Shown piece by piece: positions 19,001 through 34,000 of a stretch of 64,000 bases of DNA. How positions within the stretch are numbered: the first letter of the stretch is position 1; each line of letters starts with the position of its first letter. Origin of the DNA: Onthophagus taurus (Eukaryota > Arthropoda > Insecta > Coleoptera > Scarabaeidae); the NCBI RefSeq assembly GCF_036711975.1, contig NC_091969.1:1612001-1676000 (forward strand), in the 5' to 3' direction. Made by a program: the position numbers and the translations under genes. Under the pieces are notes generated by a model. It was not told where the DNA came from, did no database searches, and was given only the letters and a program-made list of their open reading frames with translations.

Positions 19001-22000
19001 ATATCACATATATGGTCAACAGAATGACCGGAACCGAAAGTGATAGAAAGTTCAAACATGGCTCAGAACGGCGTATAACGTCATAATATCACGTTTTGGG
19101 GACATTTTGTTTTTTATCTCCAACATGCTCCAAGATGTCATTTGGCGCCTGAATATCACAAATATGATCAACAGAATTACCGGAGCCAAAAGTGATAGAA
19201 AGTTCAAACATGGCTCAGAACGGCGTATAACGTCATAATATCACGTTTTGGGCACATTTTGTTTTTTATCTCCAACTTGCTCCAAGATGTCATTTGGCGC
19301 CTGAATATCAAATATATGGTCAACAGAATTACCGGAACCAAAAGTGATAGAAAGTTCAAACATAGCTCAAAACGGCGTATAACGTCATAATATCACGTTT
19401 TGGGCACATATTGTTTTTTATCTCCAACATGCTCCAAGATGTCATTTAAGGCCTGAATATCACAAATATTGTCAACAGAATTATCGGAACCGAAAGTGAT
19501 AGAAAGTTCAAACATGGCTCAAAACGGCGTATAACGTCATAATATTACGTTTTGGGCACATTTTGTTTTTTATCTCCAACATGCTCCAAGATGTCATTTG
19601 GCGCCTGAATATCACAAATATGATCAACAGAATTACCGGAGCCAAAAGTGGTAGAAAGTTCAAACATGGCTCAGAACGGCGTATAACGTCATAATATCAC
19701 GTTTTGGGCACATTTTGTTTTTTATCTCCAACTTGCTCCAAGATGTCATTTGGCGCCTGAATATCAAATATATGGTCAACAAAATTACCGGAACCAAAAG
19801 TGATAGAAAGTTCAAACATGCCTCAAAAGGGCGTATAACGTCATAATATCACGTTTTGGGCACATTTTGTTTTTTATCTCCAACATGCTCCAAGATGTCA
19901 TTTGAGGCCTGAATATCACAAATATGGTCAACAAAATTACCGGAACCAAAAGTGATAGAAAGTTCAAACATGCCTCAAAAGGGCGTATAACGTCATAATA
20001 TCACGTTTTGGGCACATTTTGTTTTTTATCTCCAACATGCTCCAAGATGTCATTTGGCGCCTGAATATCACAAATATGGTCAACAGAATTACCGGAACCG
20101 AAAGTGATAGAAAGTTCAAACATGGCTCAGAACGGCGTATAACGTCATAATATCACGTTTTGGGCACATTTTGTTTTTTATCTCCAACATGCTCCAAGAT
20201 GTCATTTGGCGCCTGAATATCACAAATATGATCAACAGAATTACCGGAGCCAAAAGTGATAGAAAGTTCAAACATGGCTCAGAACAGCGTATAACGTCAT
20301 AATGTCACGTTTTGGGTGCATTTTGTTTTTTATCTCCAACATGCTCCAAGATGTCATTTGGCGCCTGAATATCACAAATATGGTCAACAGAATTACCGGA
20401 GCCAAAAGTGGTAGAAAGTTCAAACATGTCTCAGAACGGCGTATAACGTCATAATATCACGTTTTGGGCACATTTTGTTTTTTATCTCCAACTTGCTCCA
20501 AGATGTCATTTGGCGCCTGAATATCAAATATATGGTCAACAAAATTACCGGAACCAAAAGTGATAGAAAGTTCAAACATGCCTCAAAAGGGCGTATAACG
20601 TCATAATATCACGTTTTGGGCACATTTTGTTTTTTATCTCCAACATGCTCCAAGATGTCATTTGAGGCCTGAATATCACAAATATGGTCAACAAAATTAC
20701 CGGAACCAAAAGTGATAGAAAGTTCAAACATGCCTCAAAAGGGCGTATAACGTCATAATATCACGTTTTGGGCACATTTTGTTTTTTATCTCCAACATGC
20801 TCCAAGATGTCATTTGGCGCCTGAATATCACAAATTTGGTCAACAGAATTACCGGAACCGAAAGTGATAGAAAGTTCAAACATGGCTCAGAACGGCGTAT
20901 AACGTCATAATATCACGTTTTGGGCACATTTTGTTTTTTATCTCCAACATGCTCCAAGATGTCATTTGGCGCCTGAATATCACAAATATGATCAACAGAA
21001 TTACCGGAGCCAAAAGTGATAGAAAGTTCAAACATGGCTCAGAACAGCGTATAACGTCATAATGTCACGTTTTGGGTGCATTTTGTTTTTTATCTCCAAC
21101 ATGCTCCAAGATGTCATTTGGCGCCTGAATATCACAAATATGGTCAACAGAATTATCGGAACCGAAAGTGATAGAAAGTTCAAACATGCCTCAGAACGGC
21201 GTATAACGTCATAATATCACGTTTTGGGCACATTTTGTTTTTTATCTCCAACATGCTCCAAGATGTCATTTGGCGCCTGAATATCACAAATATGGTCAGC
21301 AGAATTATCGGAACCAAAAGTGATAGAAAGTTCAAACATGGCTCAGAACGGCGTATAACGTCATAATATCACGTTTTGGGCACATTTTGTTTTTTATCTC
21401 CAACATGCTCCAAGATGTCATTTGGCGCCTGAATATCACAAATATGATCAACAGAATTACCGGAGCCAAAAGTGATAGAAAGTTCAAACATGCCTCAAAA
21501 GGGCGTATAACGTCATAATATCACGTTTTGGGCACATTTTGTTTTTTATCTCCAACATGCTCCAAGATGTCATTTGGCGCCAGAATATCACATATATTGT
21601 CAACAGAATTACCCGAACCAAAAGTGATAGAAAGTTTAAACATGGCTTAAAACGGCATCTAACGTCATAATATCACGTTTTGGGCACATTTTGCTTTTTA
21701 TCTCCAACATGCTCCAAGATGTCATTTGAGGCCTGAATATCACAAATATGGTCAACAGAATTACCGGAACCAAAAGTGATAGAAAGTTCAAACATGCCTC
21801 AAAAGGGCGTATAACGTCATAATATCACGTTTTGGGCACATTTTGTTTTTTATCTCCAACATGCTCCAAGATGTCATTTGGCGCCAGAATATCACATATA
21901 TTGTCAACAGAATTACCCGAACCAAAAGTGATAGAAAGTTTAAACATGGCTTAAAACGGCATCTAACGTCATAATATCACGTTTTGGGCACATTTTGCTT

Positions 22001-25000
22001 TTTATCTCCAACATGCTCCAAGATGTCATTTGGCGCCTGAATATCACAAATATGATCAACAGAATTACCGGAGCCAAAAGTGATAGAAAGTTCAAACATA
22101 GCTCAAAACGGCGTATAACGTCATAATATCACGTTTTGGGCACATATTGTTTTTTATCTCCAACATGCTCCAAGATGTCATTTAAGGCCTGAATATCACA
22201 AATATTGTCAACAGAATTATCGGAACCGAAAGTGATAGAAAGTTCAAACATGGCTCAAAACGGCGTATAACGTCATAATATTACGTTTTGGGCACATTTT
22301 GTTTTTTATCTCCAACATGCTCCAAGATGTCATTTGGCGCCTGAATATCACAAATATGATCAACAGAATTACCGGAGCCAAAAGTGGTAGAAAGTTCAAA
22401 CATGGCTCAGAACGGCGTATAACGTCATAATATCACGTTTTGGGCACATTTTGTTTTTTATCTCCAACTTGCTCCAAGATGTCATTTGGCGCCTGAATAT
22501 CAAATATATGGTCAACAGAATTACCGGAACCAAAAGTGATAGAAAGTTTATACATGGCTCAAAACGGCGTGTAACGTCATAATATCACGTTTTGGGCACA
22601 TTTTGTTTTTTATCTCCAACATGCTCCAAGATGTCATTTGAGGCCTGAATATCACAAATATGGTCAACAGAATTACCGGAACCGAAAGTGATAGAAAGTT
22701 CAAACATGGCTCAGAACGGCGTATAACGTCATAATATCACGTTTTGGGCACATTTTGTTTTTTATCTCCAACATGCTCCAAGATGTCATTTGGCGCCTGA
22801 ATATCACAAATATGATCAACAGAATTACCGGAGCCAAAAGTGATAGAAAGTTCAAACATGGCTCAGAACAGCGTATAACGTCATAATGTCACGTTTTGGG
22901 TGCATTTTGTTTTTTATCTCCAACATGCTCCAAGATGTCATTTGGCGCCTGAATATCACAAATATGGTCAACAGAATTATCGGAACCGAAAGTGATAGAA
23001 AGTTCAAACATGCCTCAGAACGGCGTATAACGTCATAATATCACGTTTTGGGCACATTTTGTTTTTTATCTCCAACATGCTCCAAGATGTCATTTGGCGC
23101 CTGAATATCACAAATATGGTCAGCAGAATTATCGGAACCAAAAGTGATAGAAAGTTCAAACATGGCTCAGAACGGCGTATAACGTCATATTATCACGTTT
23201 TGGGTGCATTTTGTTTTTTATCTCCAACATGCTCCAAGATGTCATTTGGCGCCTGAATATCACAAATATGGTCAACAGAATTATCGGAACCGAAAGTGAT
23301 AGAAAGTTCAAACATGGCTCAGAACGGCGTATAACGTCATAATATCACGTTTTGGGCACATTTTGTTTTTTATCTCCAACATGCTCCAAGATGTCATTTG
23401 GCGCCTGAATATCACAAATATGGTCAGCAGAATTATCGGAACCAAAAGTGATAGAAAGTTCAAACATGGCTCAGAACGGCGTATAACGTCATATTATCAC
23501 GTTTTGGGTGCATTTTGTTTTTTATCTCCAACATGCTCCAAGATGTCATTTGGCGCCTGAATATCACAAATATGGTCAACAGAATTATCGGAACCGAAAG
23601 TGATAGAAAGTTCAAACATGGCTCAGAACGGCGTATAACGTCATAATATCACGTTTTGGGCATATTTTGTTTTTCATCTCCAACATGCTCCAAGATGTCA
23701 TTTGACGCCTGAATATCACAAATATGGTCAACAGAATTATCGGAACCGAAAGTGATAGAAAGTTCAAACATGGCTTAAAACGGCATCTAACGTCATAATA
23801 TCACGTTTTGGGCACATTTTGTTTTTTATCTCCAACATGCTCCAAGATGTCATTTGGCGCCTGAATATCACAAATATGATCAACAGAATTACCGGAGCCA
23901 AAAGTGGTAGAAAGTTCAAACATGGCTCAGAACGGCGTATAACGTCATAATATCACGTTTTGGGCACATTTTGTTTTTTATCTCCAACATGCTCCAACAT
24001 GTCATTTGACGCCTGAATATCACAAATATGGTCAACAGAATTACCGGAACCCAAAGTGATAGAAAGTTCAAACATGGCTCAGAACGGCGTATAACGTCAT
24101 AATATCACGTTTTGGGCACATTTTGTTTTTTATCTCCAACATGCTCCAAGATGTCATTTGGCGCCTGAATATCACAAATATGATCAACAGAATTACCGGA
24201 GCCAAAAGTGATAGAAAGTTCAAACATGGCTCAGAACAGCGTATAACGTCATAATGTCACGTTTTGGGTGCATTTTGTTTTTTATCTCCAACATGCTTCA
24301 AGATGTCATTTGGCGCCTGAATATCACAAATATGGTCAACAGAATTATCGGAACCGAAAGTGATAGAAAGTTCAAACATGCCTCAGAACGGCGTATAACG
24401 TCATAATATCACGTTTTGGGCACATTTTGTTTTTTATCTCCAACATGCTCCAAGATGTCATTTGGCGCCTGAATATCACAAATATGGTCAGCAGAATTAT
24501 CGGAACCAAAAGTGATAGAAAGTTCAAACATGGCTCAGAACGGCGTATAACGTCATATTATCACGTTTTGGGTGCATTTTGTTTTTTATCTCCAACATGC
24601 TCCAAGATGTCATTTGGCGCCTGAATATCACAAATATGGTCAACAGAATTATCGGAACCGAAAGTGATAGAAAGTTCAAACATGGCTCAGAACGGCGTAT
24701 AACGTCATAATATCACGTTTTGGGCACATTTTGTTTTTTATCTCCAACATGCTCCAAGATGTCATTTGGCGCCTGAATATCACAAATATGGTCAGCAGAA
24801 TTATCGGAACCAAAAGTGATAGAAAGTTCAAACATGGCTCAGAACGGCGTATAACGTCATATTATCACGTTTTGGGTGCATTTTGTTTTTTATCTCCAAC
24901 ATGCTCCAAGATGTCATTTGGCGCCTGAATATCACAAATATGGTCAACAGAATTATCGGAACCGAAAGTGATAGAAAGTTCAAACATGGCTCAGAACGGC

Positions 25001-28000
25001 GTATAACGTCATAATATCACGTTTTGGGCATATTTTGTTTTTCATCTCCAACATGCTCCAAGATGTCATTTGACGCCTGAATATCACAAATATGGTCAAC
25101 AGAATTATCGGAACCGAAAGTGATAGAAAGTTCAAACATGGCTTAAAACGGCATCTAACGTCATAATATCACGTTTTGGGCACATTTTGTTTTTTATCTC
25201 CAACATGCTCCAAGATGTCATTTGGCGCCTGAATATCACAAATATGATCAACAGAATTACCGGAGCCAAAAGTGGTAGAAAGTTCAAACATGGCTCAGAA
25301 CGGCGTATAACGTCATAATATCACGTTTTGGGCACATTTTGTTTTTTATCTCCAACATGCTCCAACATGTCATTTGACGCCTGAATATCACAAATATGGT
25401 CAACAGAATTACCGGAACCCAAAGTGATAGAAAGTTCAAACATGGCTCAGAACGGCGTATAACGTCATAATATCACGTTTTGGGCACATTTTGTTTTTTA
25501 TCTCCAACTTGCTCCAAGATGTCATTTGGCGCCTGAATATCAAATATATGGTCAACAGAATTACCGGAACCAAAAGTGATAGAAAGTTCAAACATGGCTC
25601 AAAACGGCGTATAACGTCATAATATCACGTTTTGGGCACATTTTGTTTTTTATCTCCAACATGCTCCAAGATGTCATTTGGCGCCTGAATATCACAAATA
25701 TGGTCAGCAGAATTATCGGAACCAAAAGTGATAGAAAGTTCAAACATGGCTCAGAACGGCGTATAACGTCATATTATCACGTTTTGGGTGCATTTTGTTT
25801 TTTATCTCCAACATGCTCCAAGATGTCATTTGGCGCCTGAATATCACAAATATGGTCAACAGAATTATCGGAACCGAAAGTGATAGAAAGTTCAAACATG
25901 GCTCAGAACGGCGTATAACGTCATAATATCACGTTTTGGGCATATTTTGTTTTTCATCTCCAACATGCTCCAAGATGTCATTTGACGCCTGAATATCACA
26001 AATATGGTCAACAGAATTATCGGAACCGAAAGTGATAGAAAGTTCAAACATGGCTTAAAACGGCATCTAACGTCATAATATCACGTTTTGGGCACATTTT
26101 GTTTTTTATCTCCAACATGCTCCAAGATGTCATTTGGCGCCTGAATATCACAAATATGATCAACAGAATTACCGGAGCCAAAAGTGGTAGAAAGTTCAAA
26201 CATGGCTCAGAACGGCGTATAACGTCATAATATCACGTTTTGGGCACATTTTGTTTTTTATCTCCAACATGCTCCAACATGTCATTTGACGCCTGAATAT
26301 CACAAATATGATCAACAGAATTACCGGAGCCAAAAGTGGTAGAAAGTTCAAACATGGCTCAGAACGGCGTATAACGTCATAATATCACGTTTTGGGCACA
26401 TTTTGTTTTTTATCTCCAACTTGCTCCAAGATGTCATTTGGCGCCTGAATATCAAATATATGGTCAACAGAATTACCGGAACCAAAAGTGATAGAAAGTT
26501 CAAACATGGCTCAAAACGGCGTATAACGTCATAATATCACGTTTTGGGCACATTTTGTTTTTTATCTCCAACATGCTCCAAGATGTCATTTGGCGCCAGA
26601 ATATCACATATATGGTCAACAGAATTACCCGAACCAAAAGTGATAGAAAGTTCAAACATGGCTTAAAACGGCATCTAACGTCATAATATAACGTTTTGGG
26701 CACATTTTGTTTTTTATCTCCAACATGCTAAAAGATGTCATTTGGCGCCTGAATATCACAAATATGATCAACAGAATTACCGGAGCCAAAAGTGATAGAA
26801 AGTTCAAACATGGCTCAGAACAGCGTATAACGTCATAATGTCACGTTTTGGGTGCATTTTGTTTTTTATCTCCAACATGCTCCAAGATGTCATTTGAAGC
26901 CTGAATATCACAAATATGGTCAGCAGAATTATCGGAACCAAATGTGATAGAAAGTTCAAACATGGCTCAGAACGGCGTATAACGTCATATTATCACGTTT
27001 TGGGTGCATTTTGTTTTTTATCTCCAACATGCTCCAAGATGTCATTTGGCGCCTGAATATCACAAATATGGTCAACAGAATTATCGGAACCGAAAGTGAT
27101 AGAAAGTTCAAACATGGCTCAGAACGGCGTATAACGTCATAATATCACGTTTTGGGCACATTTTGTTTTTTATCTCCAACATGCTCCAAGATGTCATTTG
27201 GCGCCTGAATATCACAAACATGGTCAGCAGAATTATCGGAACCAAAAGTGATAGAAAGTTCAAACATGGCTCAGAACGGCGTATAACGTCATAATATCAC
27301 GTTTTGGGCATATTTTGTTTTTCATCTCCAACATGCTCCAAGATGTCATTTGACGCCTGAATATCACAAATATGGTCAACAGAATTATCGGAACCGAAAG
27401 TGATAGAAAGTTCAAACATGGCTTAAAACGGCATCTAACGTCATAATATCACGTTTTGGGCACATTTTGTTTTTTATCTCCAACATGCTCCAAGATGTCA
27501 TTTGGCGCCTGAATATCACAAATATGATCAACAGAATTACCGGAGCCAAAAGTGGTAGAAAGTTCAAACATGGCTCAGAACGGCGTATAACGTCATAATA
27601 TCACGTTTTGGGCACATTTTGTTTTTTATCTCCAACATGCTCCAACATGTCATTTGACGCCTGAATATCACAAATATGGTCAACAGAATTACCGGAACCC
27701 AAAGTGATAGAAAGTTCAAACATGGCTCAGAACGGCGTATAACGTCATAATATCACGTTTTGGGCACATTTTGTTTTTTATCTCCAACTTGCTCCAAGAT
27801 GTCATTTGGCGCCTGAATATCAAATATATGGTCAACAGAATTACCGGAACCAAAAGTGATAGAAAGTTCAAACATGGCTCAAAACGGCGTATAACGTCAT
27901 AATATCACGTTTTGGGCACATTTTGTTTTTTATCTCCAACTTGCTCCAAGATGTCATTTGGCGCCTGAATATCAAATATATGATCAACAGAATTACCGGA

Positions 28001-31000
28001 GCCAAAAGTGATAGAAAGTTCAAACATGGCTCAGAACAGCGTATAACGTCATAATGTCACGTTTTGGGTGCATTTTGTTTTTTATCTCCAACATGCTCCA
28101 AGATGTTATTTGGCGCCTGAATATCACAAATATGGTCAACAGAATTATCGGAACCGAAAGTGATAGAAAGATCAAATATGGCTCAGAACGGCGTATAACG
28201 TCATAATATCACGTTTTGGGCACATTTTGTTTTTTATCTCCAATATGCTCCAAGATGTCATTTGACGCCTGAATATCACAAATATGGTCAACAGAATTAC
28301 CGGAACCGAAAGAGATAGAAAGTTCAAACATGGCTCAGAACGGCGTATAACGTCATAAAAGCACGTTTGGGCACATTTTGCTTTTTATCTCTAACATGCT
28401 CCAAGATGTCATTTGACGCCTGAATATCACAAATATGATCAACAGAATTACCGGAGCCAAAAGTGATAGAAAGTTCAAACATGCCTCAAAAGGGCGTATA
28501 ACGTCATAATATCACGTTTTGGGCACATTTTGTTTTTTATCTCCAACATGCTCCAAGATGTCATTTGGCGCCAGAATATCACATATATTGTCAACAGAAT
28601 TACCCGAACCAAAAGTGATAGAAAGTTTAAACATGGCTTAAAACGGCATCTAACGTCATAATATCACGTTTTGGGCACATTTTGCTTTTTATCTCCAACA
28701 TGCTCCAAGATGTCATTTGAGGCCTGAATATCACAAATATGGTCAACAGAATTACCGGAACCAAAAGTGATAGAAAGTTCAAACATGCCTCAAAAGGGCG
28801 TATAACGTCATAATATCACGTTTTGGGCACATTTTGTTTTTTATCTCCAACATGCTCCAAGATGTCATTTGAGGCCTGAATATCACAAATATGGTCAACA
28901 AAATTACCGGAACCAAAAGTGATAGAAAGTTCAAACATGCCTCAAAAGGGCGTATAACGTCATAATAGCACGTTTTGGGCACATTTTGCTTTTTATCTCC
29001 AACATGCTCCAAGATGTCATTTGAAGCCTGAATATCACAAATATGATCAACAGAATTACCGGAGCCAAAAGTGATAGAAAGTTCAAACATGGCTCAGAAC
29101 GGCGTATAACGTCATAATATCACGTTTTGGGCATATTTTGTTTTTTATCTCCAACATGCTCCAAGATGTCATTTGAGGCCTGAATATCACAAATATGGTC
29201 AACAGAATTACCGGAACCAAAAGTGATAGAAAGTTCAAACATGCCTCAAAAGGGCGTATAACGTCATAATATCACGTTTTGGGCACATTTTGTTTTTTAT
29301 CTCCAACATGCTCCAAGATGTCATTTGGCGCCAGAATATCACATATGGTCAACAGAATTACCCGAACCAAAAGTGATAGAAAGTTCAAACATGGCTTAAA
29401 ACGGCATCTAACGTCATAATATCACGTTTTGGGCACATTTTGTTTTTTATCTCCAACATGCTCCAAGATGTCATTTGGCGCCTGAATATCACAAATATGA
29501 TCAACAGAATTACCGGAGCCAAAAGTGATAGAAAGTTCAAACATGGCTCAGAACAGCGTATAACGTCATAATGTCACGTTTTGGGTGCATTTTGTTTTTT
29601 ATCTCCAACATGCTCCAAGATGTCATTTGGCGCCTGAATATCACAAATATGGTCAACAGAATTATCGGAACCGAAAGTGATAGAAAGATCAAATATGGCT
29701 CAGAACGGCGTATAACGTCATAATATCACGTTTTGGGCACATTTTGTTTTTTATCTCCAATATGCTCCAAGATGTCATTTGACGCCTGAATATCACAAAT
29801 ATGGTCAACAGAATTACCGGAACCGAAAGAGATAGAAAGTTCAAACATGGCTCAGAACGGCGTATAACGTCATAAAAGCACGTTTGGGCACATTTTGCTT
29901 TTTATCTCCAACATGCTCCAAGATGTCATTTGACGCCTGAATATCACAAATATGATCAACAGAATTACCGGAGCCAAAAGTGATAGAAAGTTCAAACATG
30001 CCTCAAAAGGGCGTATAACGTCATAATATCACGTTTTGGGCACATTTTGTTTTTTATCTCCAACATGCTCCAAGATGTCATTTGGCGCCAGAATATCACA
30101 TATATTGTCAACAGAATTACCCGAACTAAAAGTGATAGAAAGTTTAAACATGGCTTAAAACGGCATCTAACGTCATAATATCACGTTTTGGGCACATTTT
30201 GCTTTTTATCTCCAACATGCTCCAAGATGTCATTTGAGGCCTGAATATCACAAATATGGTCAACAGAATTATCGGAACCGAAAGTGATAGAAAGTTCAAA
30301 CATGGCTCAGAACGGCGTATAACGTCATAATATCACGTTTTGGGCACATTTTGTTTTTTATCTCCAACATGCTCCAAGATGTCATTTGGCGCCAGAATAT
30401 CACATATATTGTCAACAGAATTACCCGAACCAAAAGTGATAGAAAGTTTAAACATGGCTTAAAACGGCATCTAACGTCATAATATCACGTTTTGGGCACA
30501 TTTTGCTTTTTATCTCCAACATGCTCCAAGATGTCATTTGGCGCCTGAATATCACAAATATGATCAACAGAATTATCGGAACCAAAAGTGATAGAAAGTT
30601 CAAACATGGCTCAGAACGGCGTATAACGTCATAATATCACGTTTTGGGTGCATTTTGTTTTTTATCTCCAACATGCTCCAAGATGTCATTTGGCGCCTGA
30701 ATATCACAAATATGGTCAACAGAATTATCGGAACCGAAAGTGATAGAAAGTTCAAACATGGCTTAAAACGGCATCTAACGTCATAATATCACGTTTTGGG
30801 CACATTTTGTTTTTTATCTCCAACATGCTCCAAGATGTCATTTGGCGCCTGAATATCACAAATATGATCAACAGAATTACCGGAGCCAAAAGTGATAGAA
30901 AGTTCAAACATGGCTCAGAACGGCATATAACGTCATAATATCACGTTTTGGGCACATTTTGTTTTTTATCTCCAACTTGCTCCAAGATGTCATTTGGCGC

Positions 31001-34000
31001 CTGAATATCAAATATATGGTCAACAGAATTACCGGAACCAAAAGTGATAGAAAGTTCAAACATGGCTCAAAACGGCGTATAACGTCATAATATCACGTTT
31101 TGGGCACATTTTGTTTTTTATCTCCAACATGCTCCAAGATGTCATTTGAGGCCTGAACATGGCTCAAAACGGCGTATAACGTCATAATATCACGTTTTGG
31201 GCACATTTTGTTTTTTATCTCCAACATGCTCCAAGATGTCATTTGAGGCCTGAATATCAACAAATATGGTCAACAGAATTACCGGAACCAAAAGTGATAG
31301 AAAGTTCAAACATGGCTCAGAACAGCGTATAACGTCATAATGTCACGTTTTGGGTGCATTTTGTTTTTTATCTCCAACATGCTCCAAGATGTCATTTGGC
31401 GCCTGAATATCACAAATATGGTCAACAGAATTATCGGAACCGAAAGTGATAGAAAGATCAAATATGGCTCAGAACGGCGTATAACGTCATAATATCACGT
31501 TTTGGGCACATTTTGTTTTTTATCTCCAATATGCTCCAAGATGTCATTTGACGCCTGAATATCACAAATATGGTCAACAGAATTACCGGAACCGAAAGAG
31601 ATAGAAAGTTCAAACATGGCTCAGAACGGCGTATAACGTCATAAAAGCACGTTTGGGCACATTTTGCTTTTTATCTCCAACATGCTCCAAGATGTCATTT
31701 GACGCCTGAATATCACAAATATGATCAACAGAATTACCGGAGCCAAAAGTGATAGAAAGTTCAAACATGCCTCAAAAGGGCGTATAACGTCATAATATCA
31801 CGTTTTGGGCACATTTTGTTTTTTATCTCCAACATGCTCCAAGATGTCATTTGGCGCCAGAATATCACATATATTGTCAACAGAATTACCCGAACCAAAA
31901 GTGATAGAAAGTTTAAACATGGCTTAAAACGGCATCTAACGTCATAATATCACGTTTTGGGCACATTTTGCTTTTTATCTCCAACATGCTCCAAGATGTC
32001 ATTTGAGGCCTGAATATCACAAATATGGTCAACAGAATTACCGGAACCAAAAGTGATAGAAAGTTCAAACATGCCTCAAAAGGGCGTATAACGTCATAAT
32101 ATCACGTTTTGGGCACATTTTGTTTTTTATCTCCAACATGCTCCAAGATGTCATTTGGCGCCAGAATATCACATATATTGTCAACAGAATTACCCGAACC
32201 AAAAGTGATAGAAAGTTTAAACATGGCTTAAAACGGCATCTAACGTCATAATATCACGTTTTGGGCACATTTTGCTTTTTATCTCCAACATGCTCCAAGA
32301 TGTCATTTGGCGCCTGAATATCACAAATATGATCAACAGAATTACCGGAGCCAAAAGTGATAGAAAGTTCAAACATGGCTCAGAACAGCGTATAACGTCA
32401 TAATGTCACGTTTTGGGTGCATTTTGTTTTTTATCTCCAACATGCTCCAAGATGTCATTTGGCGCCTGAATATCACAAATATGGTCAACAGAATTATCGG
32501 AACCGAAAGTGATAGAAAGTTCAAACATGGCTCAGAACGGCGTATAACGTCATAATATCACGTTTTGGGCACATTTTGTTTTTTATCTCCAACATGCTCC
32601 AAGATGTCATTTGGCGCCAGAATATCACATATATTGTCAACAGAATTACCCGAACCAAAAGTGATAGAAAGTTTAAACATGGCTTAAAACGGCATCTAAC
32701 GTCATAATATCACGTTTTGGGCACATTTTGCTTTTTATCTCCAACATGCTCCAAGATGTCATTTGGCGCCTGAATATCACAAATATGGTCAGCAGAATTA
32801 TCGGAACCAAAAGTGATAGAAAGTTCAAACATGGCTCAGAACGGCGTATAACGTCATAATATCACGTTTTGGGCACATTTTGTTTTTTATCTCCAACATG
32901 CTCCAAGATGTCATTTGGCGCCTGAATATCACAAATATGATCAACAGAATTACCGGAGCCAAAAGTGATAGAAAGTTCAAACATGCCTCAAAAGGGCGTA
33001 TAACGTCATAATATCACGTTTTGGGCACATTTTGTTTTTTATCTCCAACATGCTCCAAGATGTCATTTGGCGCCAGAATATCACATATATTGTCAACAGA
33101 ATTACCCGAACCAAAAGTGATAGAAAGTTTAAACATGGCTTAAAACGGCATCTAACGTCATAATATCACGTTTTGGGCACATTTTGCTTTTTATCTCCAA
33201 CATGCTCCAAGATGTCATTTGGCGCCTGAATATCACAAATATGGTCAGCAGAATTATCGGAACCAAAAGTGATAGAAAGTTCAAACATGGCTCAGAACGG
33301 CGTATAACGTCATAATATCACGTTTTGGGCACATTTTGTTTTTTATCTCCAACATGCTCCAAGATGTCATTTGGCGCCTGAATATCACAAATATGATCAA
33401 CAGAATTACCGGAGCCAAAAGTGATAGAAAGTTCAAACATGGCTCAGAACGGCATATAACGTCATAATATCACGTTTTGGGCACATTTTGCTTTTTATCT
33501 CCAACATGCTCCAAGATGTCATTTGAGGCCTGAATATCACAAATATGGTCAACAGAATTACCGGAACCAAAAGTGATAGAAAGTTCAAACATGCCTCAAA
33601 AGGGCGTATAACGTCATAATATCACGTTTTGGGCACATTTTGTTTTTTATCTCCAACATGCTCCAAGATGTCATTTGGCGCCAGAATATCACATATATTG
33701 TCAACAGAATTACCCGAACCAAAAGTGATAGAAAGTTTAAACATGGCTTAAAACGGCATCTAACGTCATAATATCACGTTTTGGGCACATTTTGCTTTTT
33801 ATCTCCAACATGCTCCAAGATGTCATTTGAGGCCTGAATATCACAAATATGGTCAACAGAATTACCGGAACCAAAAGTGATAGAAAGTTCAAACATGCCT
33901 CAAAAGGGCGTATAACGTCATAATATCACGTTTTGGGCACATTTTGTTTTTTATCTCCAACATGCTCCAAGATGTCATTTGGCGCCAGAATATCACATAT

